From Rhodoferax sp. (GTDB lineage: Bacteria > Pseudomonadota > Gammaproteobacteria > Burkholderiales > Burkholderiaceae_C): 64,000 nt of DNA. The stretch lies in NCBI RefSeq assembly GCF_028714215.1, contig NZ_JAQTMS010000006.1:62001-126000 (forward strand). The letters are read 5' to 3'. Position 1 is the stretch's first letter, and each line of letters opens with the position of its first letter. The notes beneath the pieces are model-generated. The model did not search any database, had not been told where the DNA came from, and worked only from the letters and a program-made list of their open reading frames with translations. Positions 8,323 through 16,802 of this stretch are shown in pieces. The position numbers and the translations under genes are program-made.

Positions 8323-9459
8323 TCAGGGCGCTGCGTCAAGGATCTTCCGGACTCGATTGGCAACGTCTTCCCGACTTCTTGGCCCTCTTCGCTTCAAGAA
8401 GTAATCGACCAGTTGACCACCATCGTAGCCAAGCAGAAAAAAAGCAATGCCACCGAGCTTCTCATCTGCCAGGTAGTCGCTCTTGCGCCGCAGACTCCAC
8501 CAGTCTTCGAACCAGCCTTCAATAAATTGCCCGTCTTCTCTTTTGAATTGGTAGTAGGACGACCCGGTCAATGGATCATGGGAAGCGCCGTATTGTTCGA
8601 CCCGGTCCTGAACATTGAATTGCATCTCCGGCAGCAGACCGGGGGCAACGGGGCCAAAGGTGGTGCTGACACCCTTTCCCACCGTTGCACCGTGCAGTTT
8701 CGATCCCTTGACTTGCCACTCGTAGCCAAATAGCGGGAAGCCGAGCAATAGACGCTCTTTCGGTATGCCAAGCGCTGTTCCCAGGATTACCGCCTTTTTC
8801 CAGCTTATGGCTTCATCGCCGGTCAGCGGTGCTACCGGACCCGCCGTTTTGCTGTTCGGCCAATGCGCGTCATAGCCTTGCAACACGACCTGGTCCAACT
8901 GCTGTAGGGTGGTGGCGTCATAGAGTTGGGATTCACCGCCGATGGGGAAAAAGATCGAAAGATTTCTTGCCGGCGAATATTGGTGCAGTCGTTTTGCCAG
9001 CTCATGGACAAAGCTCTGGTAGCGCTTGATCGCTTCTGGTCGCGCCAGACTGTATATTTCGATATCGAGTTGGAGTCCGGCAACACCGTTTTGACTTGCC
9101 AGGGAAGTGGCTTCATCAAGCAAGCGTTGCGTTGCATCAACTGAGGAAAACAAGTTATCGAAGGTGGCGGGATCTTCCAGCGTCAGTGTCAGGTCGAGCG
9201 GCGTTTTGTGCTGCTCGACTGCGCGTCGCAAGTCGGTCCAGTCCTCCGGCCAGCCATTGCGCTCACTGATTTTCCCGCCGGAGTCGACCTTTATTTCGAT
9301 GAACAGGAGTCGATCAATTTCCCCCAAGGGCACGCTGCGCCAACCGTCTGGTAACCACCAGCCAACGTAGCCCCAGGCTTTGGGTGCCTCTGCTATCGCC
9401 AGTGACTGAAACAGGAGGGCGGCAAGAAAAAATCCCAGATGCAGACACCGCAAGATCAT
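8323..9459 (-). CDS. GH18-like (chitinase-fold) exported glycosidase-like protein
   Basis: A protein of 378 residues with a signal peptide (cleavage near AIAEA, residue 24). The sequence has the layout of a glycoside hydrolase 18 TIM barrel: 'GYVGWWLPDGW' near the start, 'GVAGLQLDIE' at about residues 125-134, and 'GYDAHWP' and 'GFPLFGYEW' later. In typical GH18 enzymes the strand-4 motif is DGxDxDxE. Here the last Asp (132) and the proton-donor Glu (134) remain, while the first two Asp are Ala127 and Gln130. It could be a weak hydrolase, a lytic partner or a binding protein for the exported polymer. The start overlaps the second bcsQ-like stop by 4 bases (ATGA), so it belongs to the operon. 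No GH8 cellulase (BcsZ) is present in the cluster. Confidence 0.7.
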   Translation of the reverse strand: MILRCLHLGFFLAALLFQSLAIAEAPKAWGYVGWWLPDGWRSVPLGEIDRLLFIEIKVDSGGKISERNGWPEDWTDLRRAVEQHKTPLDLTLTLEDPATFDNLFSSVDATQRLLDEATSLASQNGVAGLQLDIEIYSLARPEAIKRYQSFVHELAKRLHQYSPARNLSIFFPIGGESQLYDATTLQQLDQVVLQGYDAHWPNSKTAGPVAPLTGDEAISWKKAVILGTALGIPKERLLLGFPLFGYEWQVKGSKLHGATVGKGVSTTFGPVAPGLLPEMQFNVQDRVEQYGASHDPLTGSSYYQFKREDGQFIEGWFEDWWSLRRKSDYLADEKLGGIAFFLLGYDGGQLVDYFLKRRGPRSREDVANRVRKILDAAP

Positions 9460-10205
9460 TGTTCAATGCTGTCGAGCAGCCAATCGGCTACGCTTTGAAT
9501 GTCCAGACTGGCCTTGCAGCCGGGCTCGTACTGGAGTACCGGTCTCTCGAAGCCGAGTGCTTGCGACACGCGCGGGTCTTTGTGCACGGCGATCGGAACA
9601 AGCAGCTCGGCATAGTTCGCATACAGCGCTGAGCGTACCTGATGCCCCAGTTTGCTGTGTATCGGCATTTGGTTGATCAACAGGTTCATGCCGAAAAAGT
9701 CGGAACGCCCGGCCGTGTATTGCTCAATCAGGGAGGTGATCGTCGGTATCGTTGCGTAGGACGCGGCATCGGCCAGCACGACAACCAACGCGCGATGCGC
9801 CGCCAGCAATGCCTGGTGCAGGAAGACCGTGGGACCGGGTGGCGTGTCCAGAATGATGAAATCGAAACAACCGGGGGTGAGGGAGTCGATTCCATCGGTC
9901 ACCCAGTTCGGATGCAGTTTGAGTTCAGCTTCGAAATCTTCCAGTTCGGCCTCGCTGACGCGCCCAAATGGAATAAATTTAATGCCAAAGGGGCTTTCGA
10001 ATATGGAGGTGTCCGCAATTCCCTCGCGCGTCAGACCGGCAATCTCATCCGGGTTCATTCCCAGGTGCAGGCGTTGTGCATTCTGCGGATCCAGGTCGAT
10101 CAGTAACACGCGCATCTTCCGCTGGGCCAGCGCCACCGCGACGTTGACCGCAAGAGTGGTCTTGCCAACCCCGCCTTTACCGGAAACGAATGCGATTACT
10201 TGCAT
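9456..10205 (-). CDS. Second BcsQ/MinD-like P-loop ATPase
   Basis: A ParA/MinD-superfamily ATPase of 249 residues. The deviant Walker A motif 'GKGGVGKTT' is at residues 9-17, 'LLIDLDPQNA' (Walker A') follows, and 'FIILDTPPGPTVFL' is the Walker B region. It is clearly related to the bcsQ product encoded at 15374-16138: both share 'DPQNA', 'DTPPG' and 'LADAxSYATIP'. BcsQ proteins help place the cellulose machinery in the cell. The Pseudomonas fluorescens wss operon also carries two MinD-like genes (wssA and wssJ) together with acetylation genes. It lies between the BcsC-like fragment (78-base gap) and the GH18-like gene (ATGA overlap). Confidence 0.85.
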   Translation of the reverse strand: MQVIAFVSGKGGVGKTTLAVNVAVALAQRKMRVLLIDLDPQNAQRLHLGMNPDEIAGLTREGIADTSIFESPFGIKFIPFGRVSEAELEDFEAELKLHPNWVTDGIDSLTPGCFDFIILDTPPGPTVFLHQALLAAHRALVVVLADAASYATIPTITSLIEQYTAGRSDFFGMNLLINQMPIHSKLGHQVRSALYANYAELLVPIAVHKDPRVSQALGFERPVLQYEPGCKASLDIQSVADWLLDSIEQ

Positions 10206-10283
10206 AAACCTTTTCTACAAACAAATTTCAGATGTCACTGACAGTTCGGCGCTATCCAATACGCCATCAAGAAAACACGGGTT

Positions 10284-10889
10284 TCAGGGACGCGGTTTGA
10301 CATTGACAGGGTCCAGTGAGGTAGAGAATTTCAATTTCGGGTTGCCTGTTGCCGTATTCATGCTGCCTTCATTCGTGCTGATCGTAGGGTTTGCGACCTT
10401 GGCCGGTTTAGCTGGCGCACTCGGTGGCGTTTGGATGGTGGGCGGGGTGACCATCGTGGTTGCAGGACCTTTATCACGTTTGGTTTTTGTCTTTTCCGGT
10501 CCCGGTTTTGCTGGTTCTGGCAAGACGGATGGTGTTGGCAAGTCTTTTCGCAGACCTTTTGCTGCCGTTATCGCCCTGGACAACTCGCTCAATCCGGCTG
10601 CCGGTGTGGCTAGCTGAGTGGCGCGATTATAGAGGGCCTCGGCCTCGTTGAGATTGCCCGCGCGGGCCTCGATGGTGCCGAGTTTGATCAGCGCCTCCAG
10701 GTGCCTTGGGTCCGAGCGCAACAGCTTGCGCCAGAGGTCGGCGGCGATATCGTCACGATTCTTCTGTTGCCAGTAACGTGCCTGGTCTACCCATTGGCTC
10801 GTTATCAGATCATCGCCAGCCGCCGCCGGTTGGATGAACGAGGCCACGGCCAGCAGCGCGAGCCATGCCATCTTCTCCACGTTTTGCAT
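10284..10889 (-). CDS. Short TPR protein resembling only the N-terminus of BcsC
   Basis: A protein of 201 residues with a signal peptide (residues 1-24, ending AAAGDD). Residues of about 30-95 contain one or two TPR helices ('ARYWQQKNRDDIAADLWRKL' and 'HLEALIKLGTIEARAGNLNE'). This matches the start of the cellulose exporter BcsC in both sequence style and operon position (directly after bcsB, 7-base gap). Full BcsC proteins exceed 1000 residues and end in a 16-strand outer-membrane barrel. Here the TPR part is followed by a Pro/Lys/Thr-rich tail and a stop. The 78 bases to the next gene cannot hold the remainder, so this is a short gene rather than a simple frameshift. Its role may be as a periplasmic scaffold. 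Confidence 0.72.
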   Translation of the reverse strand: MQNVEKMAWLALLAVASFIQPAAAGDDLITSQWVDQARYWQQKNRDDIAADLWRKLLRSDPRHLEALIKLGTIEARAGNLNEAEALYNRATQLATPAAGLSELSRAITAAKGLRKDLPTPSVLPEPAKPGPEKTKTKRDKGPATTMVTPPTIQTPPSAPAKPAKVANPTISTNEGSMNTATGNPKLKFSTSLDPVNVKPRP

Positions 10890-10896
10890 AGCAGGA

Positions 10897-13197
10897 TCAG
10901 AAGGTCTTCTTGACCTGCCCGGAGTTCACGTGCTGCAATTTTCGGTAAACGACAGTGGCCATCAGCACGCAAATGAGAATTCCGATGAGACCCAGCAACA
11001 GCGGTTGATCGGAAAAAAACCAACGCAATTTACTGAATAAGGGCAGGGCGCCCACGTAGTAGCTTGGACTGACCTTGGCGTGACTGACGTTTTTGTCGTC
11101 GACCACGACGAAATCACCCTGAATCGAGGAAATCCGCTCCGGGTCGGTCAACACGTCGGAGATTTTTCGTAAATCGGCCGCCTTGTCAGCGTATAAAAAG
11201 ACCGCGCTGCGGGTCGGCTGCAAAGGCGACTCAAAGGCCATCACGGCGGCCAGATTGCCGATCCCGGTCAGAGTCAGACTGCCCTTGGGTTGGGGCGCTT
11301 GCTGAACATCCTGCTGTTCCCAGCGGTAAGTGGGGCGCCAGATCGCATCGGGTTCGCGCAGGTAGCGATCGCCGTTACTTTGAACCATCGGCAAGCGATC
11401 GGCCCATTTGGTCATCAAACTTTGGCTTTTCGCTGACCCAATGACTATCAGATCCTTGGCCGACATTTTTTCCACTTCGGAGGTCGGTATCAGTGCATGG
11501 CGTAGCGCGGGATAGGCTGTCGCCTCACCCATTCGGCCCATCAGCGTCAAGTACAAACCGAGTTCGTCCGGATTCGGGCTTTCCGGCAGGACCACGGCCG
11601 TTTCAGACAGATCGGCCAGGCGTGTAAAGGGAAAGCCCAGATTCGAAAAATAGGCCAGATTGGGCAGCGCGACGTAATGCGGGAAACCGCTGAAATCAAT
11701 GGTTGATTCAGGGTCTATGGCCCCCTGAAAATTGTCCGGCGGCATGTTTTTGCAGGCACCCTCCTTGAGGAAATCAAAGTAGTAGCTGAACTGCAGTTGA
11801 TCACGCCCGCCCACGGCGTAGGGCGGTATAAACAACAACTCCTCCCGTGGCATCATGCTGTTCTTGGCGCGATCCACCTCGTTGGTCTTCTTGTACGGAT
11901 CATCAAGAGCTAGGGCCTGGATGAAATTGGAGTTGATTCCCACGTTCAGGCTTGAGCTCTTGTGAATTGCCAAGCGCGTCGCGCGGTATTTCAGCTTGAG
12001 TGGCGGGCCCGCCGAGCGCCAGGTGAACAGATCCGGCGTAACGCGATAGTTGAGGCGAATCACTTCCGGAAAATAGCCCTGTGTACGCAGTTCTTCCGGC
12101 CTTGCCAACTCGCCGAATCGCACCGGACGATCAACTGGAATCCAGGCTGGCGCATCATAGGGTTTACGCGGCGCCGCCTCGGTTTCCTTGGTCACGGTAA
12201 CTGACGGGCCTGCGAGTGTCGGAGCGAACAGTGCGATGGCGCGCACCGCACGCGCCAGATCTTCATCACTGCCACCGCTTAGCACCAATAATTTGGCCTG
12301 CGGATTGGCCGGATGGGGCTGGATCGAAACAGTTGCGGCGGTTGTGCCCTTGATCCCCTCGATGGTCTTGCCACCCTGCATGAAGACGACTGCATTGCCT
12401 TCCGGCAGAGCGTTGAGTGAAACCGGGAATTGAGCACCCCGGGAGCCAGCTTGATGGCCGAACCAGGAGGCCAGGACACCGGCCGCTTTGAGCGTGCCAA
12501 AAGAAGGATTGCTGGTGAAAACAAAGGGCAGGCTTAGTGTTCCGCTGTCCCGCTTGTCAAAAAATGGTGCAGGCAAACTCTTCAAGTCGTTAACCGTGGA
12601 CAAAGGAGCCAAGGTCAATTCCAGGCGACCCAGATCACTCAAGGTCAGCCATAGCGAAGAGTGGAACGGGTCTTCACAGTCGCGGGTGTAATGTCCGATC
12701 AGTTTGAACCGAAGATAGTTGACATCGAAGAACCAGCGTGGGTCCAGGTCGATTTCGCGCGCATTGCCAACCCCCTTGTCTTTAGGTAGCGCCAGAACGG
12801 TGGCGAAGCGCTCGTTGAGTGAAATCTTGAGGTGACTCAGCTCCGGAATCAGGGCCGGCGAGTAGTCGTAGGCTATTCTCAGTTTCGCGGCTACTACAAC
12901 CTCGTCGGCCCGAATCGGAAACGACAGGGTCTGTGATCCATCGACACCACGCAACTTGATCGCTGACCAGGCCCCCATCTGCCTGAAAGTGAGCGATACA
13001 ACACGTTCCTTGGGTTGGCTCTTTCGAGTCTCACTCTCGGCCGCTGCTTCCTGCTCTGCTTTGACTTTGTCGGCTTTGCTGCTGCGCGACTTCGATTCAG
13101 CCGGTGTTGCCATCAACAGGGTCGAGAGCGCTAAAAAAAGAACCGTCAAAATGAAGGTCAAATTTGGTCGACGCAACCAATATTCTTGTTTGGTCAT
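10897..13197 (-). CDS. bcsB: Cellulose synthase regulatory subunit BcsB
   Basis: A periplasmic partner of BcsA, 766 residues. It has an N-terminal signal/anchor (about residues 13-33), a basic low-complexity stretch, then the paired carbohydrate-binding and flavodoxin-like domains typical of BcsB ('LTFRQMGAWSAIKLRG', 'DCEDPFHSSLWLTLSD'). One C-terminal membrane helix lies at about residues 735-757. The length and architecture are those of a complete BcsB, in contrast to the altered BcsA. The frame is open 27 bases further upstream, but the ATG at 13197 overlaps the bcsA stop as ATGA, which is the pattern throughout this operon. In canonical systems BcsB guides the glucan out of BcsA into the periplasm. 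Confidence 0.92.
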   Translation of the reverse strand: MTKQEYWLRRPNLTFILTVLFLALSTLLMATPAESKSRSSKADKVKAEQEAAAESETRKSQPKERVVSLTFRQMGAWSAIKLRGVDGSQTLSFPIRADEVVVAAKLRIAYDYSPALIPELSHLKISLNERFATVLALPKDKGVGNAREIDLDPRWFFDVNYLRFKLIGHYTRDCEDPFHSSLWLTLSDLGRLELTLAPLSTVNDLKSLPAPFFDKRDSGTLSLPFVFTSNPSFGTLKAAGVLASWFGHQAGSRGAQFPVSLNALPEGNAVVFMQGGKTIEGIKGTTAATVSIQPHPANPQAKLLVLSGGSDEDLARAVRAIALFAPTLAGPSVTVTKETEAAPRKPYDAPAWIPVDRPVRFGELARPEELRTQGYFPEVIRLNYRVTPDLFTWRSAGPPLKLKYRATRLAIHKSSSLNVGINSNFIQALALDDPYKKTNEVDRAKNSMMPREELLFIPPYAVGGRDQLQFSYYFDFLKEGACKNMPPDNFQGAIDPESTIDFSGFPHYVALPNLAYFSNLGFPFTRLADLSETAVVLPESPNPDELGLYLTLMGRMGEATAYPALRHALIPTSEVEKMSAKDLIVIGSAKSQSLMTKWADRLPMVQSNGDRYLREPDAIWRPTYRWEQQDVQQAPQPKGSLTLTGIGNLAAVMAFESPLQPTRSAVFLYADKAADLRKISDVLTDPERISSIQGDFVVVDDKNVSHAKVSPSYYVGALPLFSKLRWFFSDQPLLLGLIGILICVLMATVVYRKLQHVNSGQVKKTF

Positions 13198-15377
13198 TTC
13201 TTCTTTTTCCATATTTGCATCCAACTACCGAAGCGCGGCCAGCGCGCAAACTTGCCGAAGTCCGTCACAAAACCCAGAGCAGCGCTGCGCAAGACGGTGA
13301 AAGCCCTGGGTATCCACAAGGGAACGGGCTGATCGGCATCTTGAGCGGGCAACCATTTTGGCCAATCCTGTCCGCGGGAGTATGCCGCAACGCCCAGAGC
13401 ATGGTAAACATTTTGCGCTGGGCCATCGATGGTGGCGCGCAAGACGCTGTCCTGCTCCAATGCTACCTGCGCAGGAAAAGAAAACTCGCGGTTCCGGTAA
13501 AAAATGGAAATACCTACCGTCAGCCCGTTCTCGATGGTCATGGGCGCCGGGAGTTTGAGGGCAAGAGCGATTTCAGGAAAATTCTCAGTCATGCAGGATA
13601 CGGTGCGGCCAGACGGTAACTTGATCATCGCCGGCAACTGCCGTAGCAAGCGTATGTGTTGGCGCACATCCCCGCTCTCCTGTGCAACTGCGAACATGGC
13701 TGCGAGAATCATCAAGTTGTAAACAGCCCACAAGAGAAAAAGAATGACAACAACTTCCTGCTCCTGGGTGTTCGGCAGGCGCAAGCGGTTCGTGCCGACG
13801 ATCACCCCCATCAGGCTCAAGGTGAAGATGATCACGTAGGGCAAGGAAAGCTTCCAGTCGAAAGATGTTTCCTTTTTAACTTTACCGATCTTGAATGGAT
13901 TCCTGTAGCGGCTGAATTCGGTACGGATGAGTGTCAGCGTGGTTGCCAACAACAAGTACCAGGCGAGCGCCGTTTCGCGGACATCGGCTCCCACCGTCAA
14001 CCGGTAATCCCCCCTCATTCTCTGCCGGGCAATGTGGCCTTGTATCAAGTGCGGCAGGGCATAGGCGGCGAAGAGCTCGGCCGAAGTTTGAATAAGCTGA
14101 ACATCAGCCAGCAGAAAAATCAGCGGAGCGGAAAAAAAAATCAGACGTGGAACCGGATAATAAAACTGCAACATGGCTCTCAGAAAGGCCAGCCGCTGCC
14201 TCCAGAGCAGCGATTTATCCTCAAAAGGGCTGGCCACCTGAAAAATCACCGCTGCGGATTCTGCCCGTCGGTCCACCTTTACTCTTGGTCTCTCGGCCGC
14301 GTGACTGGCTTCGTCGGTGAAACCAAAATACGCCGTGCGGTATCCCCCCGCCTGCAATTTGAGTGCGGTGTGGACTTGCCTGGTCACGGCTTGTGTTTCC
14401 ACCCCGCCCACTTCAACCAACATGGAACGACGCAGTATGGCGCCAGACTTGGCAAAGTCAGACCCACTCAATATTTCCAGACTGCGTTCTGAGGGCGCAG
14501 GTGCCAGAAAATGCCGCGGCGTTTGCAGCATCCCCAGTTTCGTATCCTGTACAAACCAGCCGACCGTCATTTTCAAAAAATCGGCATCCGCGGGCCGATC
14601 ACAGTCCAGGATGGCGATCAATTCGCCTTCCGTCCCGGGTAATGCATGATTGATGTTGCCTACCTTCCCATCGGAATGGTCCGGACACGTCAAATAGGTG
14701 GCTCCGATCGAGTCGGCCAGTGCCTGGACGTCATCCTTATGGCTGTCGTCGAGAAGATAAGTCTTTAATTTATTCTTGGGCCAATCGAGCGCAAGGGCTG
14801 CCAGCGCGGCTGACCTGATCGCGGCAGGCGGCTGGTCGTCGCAGGGGATGAAAATATCCACCGTTGGCCATTTGGCGGACTCGCTTGGCAGCGGTATATG
14901 CGGCTGCTTCAAGGGCCAAATGGCTTGTATCGACTTGAGGCTTATCAGCAGCCAAAGATGGACCTCTGCAACGCACAGGCAAAAACCCAAAACAAAATCA
15001 GAATTGGTATCCGGTATCAGAGTCGCGTCGAAGCGCCAGTACAGGTAGCGCATCGACACAATGAGGGCCAGTCCGAGCAGCACCAGTGTTACAAGTCTGC
15101 CGGCATAGCGGCGGACATAAAGGCCGAGGCAAACCAAAAAAACAGAAAATACGATTTGACCGTTCAAGGTAAACCGGACTGTCAGCAGAAAAACAAAAAG
15201 CAGAAGGCACAGCAGCGAAGTGAGGATCGCCACGCCCGGCAGCGACCAGACAGACAGGCGCGTCAGCCGGTTACCCCATAGATTGATTTGACCCTGAAGA
15301 TAGGGGGTGGCAAGAGTATTGCCGACAGATTTATCCCAGCGTTCGCGCCAAAGCCTTAGCAGTAGTCGCGGATTCAT
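13194..15377 (-). CDS. bcsA: BcsA-like cellulose synthase catalytic subunit with degenerate active-site motifs
   Basis: A 727-residue membrane GT2 protein. The N-terminal helices, 'MRYLYWR', 'VDIFIP' and 'LDWPKNKL' are plainly BcsA. UDP-binding Asp210-Asp211 (LLDDS) and the DCD at 258-260 are present, as is 'GNINHAL'. The catalytic TED is T332-R333-Q334, QxxRW is Q394-R395-L396-A397-F398, TYNE is CDDQ, and the segment holding FFCGS is missing. In the PilZ-like C-terminus RxxxR remains (R572, R576) but DxSxxG reads NFPEIA. The frame is uninterrupted and the flanking overlaps are intact, so this looks like a maintained, specialised protein rather than a decaying gene. By family knowledge it should not polymerise glucose normally; an accessory or altered function is inferred. 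Start chosen at the ATGA overlap with bcsQ. Confidence 0.85.
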   Translation of the reverse strand: MNPRLLLRLWRERWDKSVGNTLATPYLQGQINLWGNRLTRLSVWSLPGVAILTSLLCLLLFVFLLTVRFTLNGQIVFSVFLVCLGLYVRRYAGRLVTLVLLGLALIVSMRYLYWRFDATLIPDTNSDFVLGFCLCVAEVHLWLLISLKSIQAIWPLKQPHIPLPSESAKWPTVDIFIPCDDQPPAAIRSAALAALALDWPKNKLKTYLLDDSHKDDVQALADSIGATYLTCPDHSDGKVGNINHALPGTEGELIAILDCDRPADADFLKMTVGWFVQDTKLGMLQTPRHFLAPAPSERSLEILSGSDFAKSGAILRRSMLVEVGGVETQAVTRQVHTALKLQAGGYRTAYFGFTDEASHAAERPRVKVDRRAESAAVIFQVASPFEDKSLLWRQRLAFLRAMLQFYYPVPRLIFFSAPLIFLLADVQLIQTSAELFAAYALPHLIQGHIARQRMRGDYRLTVGADVRETALAWYLLLATTLTLIRTEFSRYRNPFKIGKVKKETSFDWKLSLPYVIIFTLSLMGVIVGTNRLRLPNTQEQEVVVILFLLWAVYNLMILAAMFAVAQESGDVRQHIRLLRQLPAMIKLPSGRTVSCMTENFPEIALALKLPAPMTIENGLTVGISIFYRNREFSFPAQVALEQDSVLRATIDGPAQNVYHALGVAAYSRGQDWPKWLPAQDADQPVPLWIPRAFTVLRSAALGFVTDFGKFARWPRFGSWMQIWKKKK

Positions 15378-16138
15378 CGATTCAAGGTATCTATCATCCA
15401 TGCCGCGAGTCGAGCAAGGTCATGGCTGGCTTGCCCATGCGGGTCGTAAGCCAGTACCGGCTGCTGGAAGGCAAGTGCCTCGCTGACAGCCTCGTCGCAA
15501 TGAATGCCGATGGGGGCCAACCGATCGCCGAGATGTTGCTGCAGCAGGTCGGCTACGTCGCGATTGAACGAATCGCTCCTGTCAACCTGATTCAGCACAT
15601 ACACGCTTCGAAGACGGGGATAGAGAACCGACATTTCGTCCAGCCACGACTCCATTGCTGGAATCGTGGCATACGAGCCGGCGTCCGCCAGCAACACGAT
15701 CAGCACCAGATCGGCGCAAGCGAAAGCCTGTTTCAAATAAACCGAAGAGCCCGGCGGCGTGTCGATCAGCACGACACTGTCGTTGTCGAGTCCGGTGCGT
15801 CTGATTTGCTCACCTATCCAATCGGGTTCGTCTGCCAGCAGTGTCTCAAACGCTTCCCGATCAGATTCACTGGCCATGCCGTAGGGCAGGCAAACGACGT
15901 CGAATTCGTTAGTCAGTGCGACGCCACTCCAATCTTCGCCACGCAAGGATTGCCGGCAAACACCTTCTGTTTGCGGGTCTTCCAGACCGAAATGCCAGTG
16001 CAAGGCGTTCTGCGGATCGAGATCGACGACAGAGACCCGACCCGGCCCAAGTTTGGTCGACATTGCTGCAGCGAGGTTGGCTGTGACGGACGTTTTACCT
16101 ACCCCGCCCTTCATCGAAACAATGCCAATAACGCTCAT
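15374..16138 (-). CDS. bcsQ: Cellulose biosynthesis protein BcsQ (MinD/ParA-type ATPase)
   Basis: An ATPase of 254 residues with the deviant Walker A 'MKGGVGKTSVTANLAAAMS' near the N-terminus, 'VVDLDPQNALHWHFG' and 'LIDTPPGSSVYLKQAF'. The histidine-containing 'HWHFGLED' is typical of BcsQ. In Escherichia coli, BcsQ (YhjQ) is required for cellulose production and polar localisation of the machinery. Both ends overlap neighbours by ATGA: the bcsP stop upstream and the bcsA start downstream. A paralogue is encoded at 9456-10205 in the same operon. Confidence 0.92.
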   Translation of the reverse strand: MSVIGIVSMKGGVGKTSVTANLAAAMSTKLGPGRVSVVDLDPQNALHWHFGLEDPQTEGVCRQSLRGEDWSGVALTNEFDVVCLPYGMASESDREAFETLLADEPDWIGEQIRRTGLDNDSVVLIDTPPGSSVYLKQAFACADLVLIVLLADAGSYATIPAMESWLDEMSVLYPRLRSVYVLNQVDRSDSFNRDVADLLQQHLGDRLAPIGIHCDEAVSEALAFQQPVLAYDPHGQASHDLARLAAWMIDTLNR

Positions 16139-16776
16139 CGTCTTCCTAGTCGTCCCAAAAATGAAGTCCGTCTGCTGGCCGGTTTGTCGGCGACTTTTTC
16201 TTTGCCTTCAAGGCGATTGAAAATGCTCGCGAGTGAGTCGTCGGCGCCGGCCACAGTCGATACCTCGGGCTCGGTCGCCACCGGCTGCGTCACCCTATTG
16301 CGGGACAGACCGACGCCGTAGTTTGATGCTTCCTCGCCGGCATCAACTGCCGAGACTCTTGAGAAGAGCGAGCTGCGATTTTCTGTTGGAATCTCTGGCG
16401 AGAATTTGGCGGCGCTGTGCGGCACCTCGTTCGACGATTTTTCCCGCTCGGCTCGCTCGGCTCGCTCGGTTGGCCGTTCCGTGGCCGTCCGTCCGGACAT
16501 TTTGCTCAGACCCTGGGCCAGCTTGGAGCTCACGCCAGGCAGCGACAAGGCTGGCTTGCGTTCGCTCACATCGGGTCTGTCCTGGCTGCTCCAACGCTGT
16601 CTTTCCTGGGCCGACAGGGCCGGCGTTGGTTGCGGTTTTTTGGGAGACACTGCCTTGAAAAGAGGCCATCGCTGTTCCGCCTCGCGTGCCGCCGCAGTTG
16701 TGCTGGCCTGAAAATTTGCATTGTCAGGCCTGAGTGATCGGAACAGTGTGGAGGGTTCGTCTCCAAGTTTGGCCAT
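16135..16776 (-). CDS. bcsP: Cellulose biosynthesis protein BcsP
   Basis: A 213-residue protein, mostly low-complexity and rich in Ser, Glu, Arg, Ala and Pro, with short conserved blocks at its ends: 'RWPLFKAVSPK' at about residues 36-46, and near the C-terminus 'SLASIFNRLEGKE' and 'SFLGRLGRR'. These are the features of BcsP, found beside bcsD and bcsQ in Burkholderiales cellulose operons. A repetitive Arg/Glu/Ala stretch (TERPTERAERAERE) lies in the middle. Its stop overlaps the bcsQ start by ATGA. The biochemical role is not established; a link between BcsQ and the synthase is the usual suggestion. Confidence 0.78.
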   Translation of the reverse strand: MAKLGDEPSTLFRSLRPDNANFQASTTAAAREAEQRWPLFKAVSPKKPQPTPALSAQERQRWSSQDRPDVSERKPALSLPGVSSKLAQGLSKMSGRTATERPTERAERAEREKSSNEVPHSAAKFSPEIPTENRSSLFSRVSAVDAGEEASNYGVGLSRNRVTQPVATEPEVSTVAGADDSLASIFNRLEGKEKVADKPASRRTSFLGRLGRR

Positions 16777-16802
16777 GCCTTCGCTCCTTTTTCTATATGT
16801 TG

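Noticed and set aside
10206-10283. A frameshift splitting a full-length bcsC
   Set aside because: Only 78 bases lie before the next gene, which cannot contain the missing 900 or more residues.
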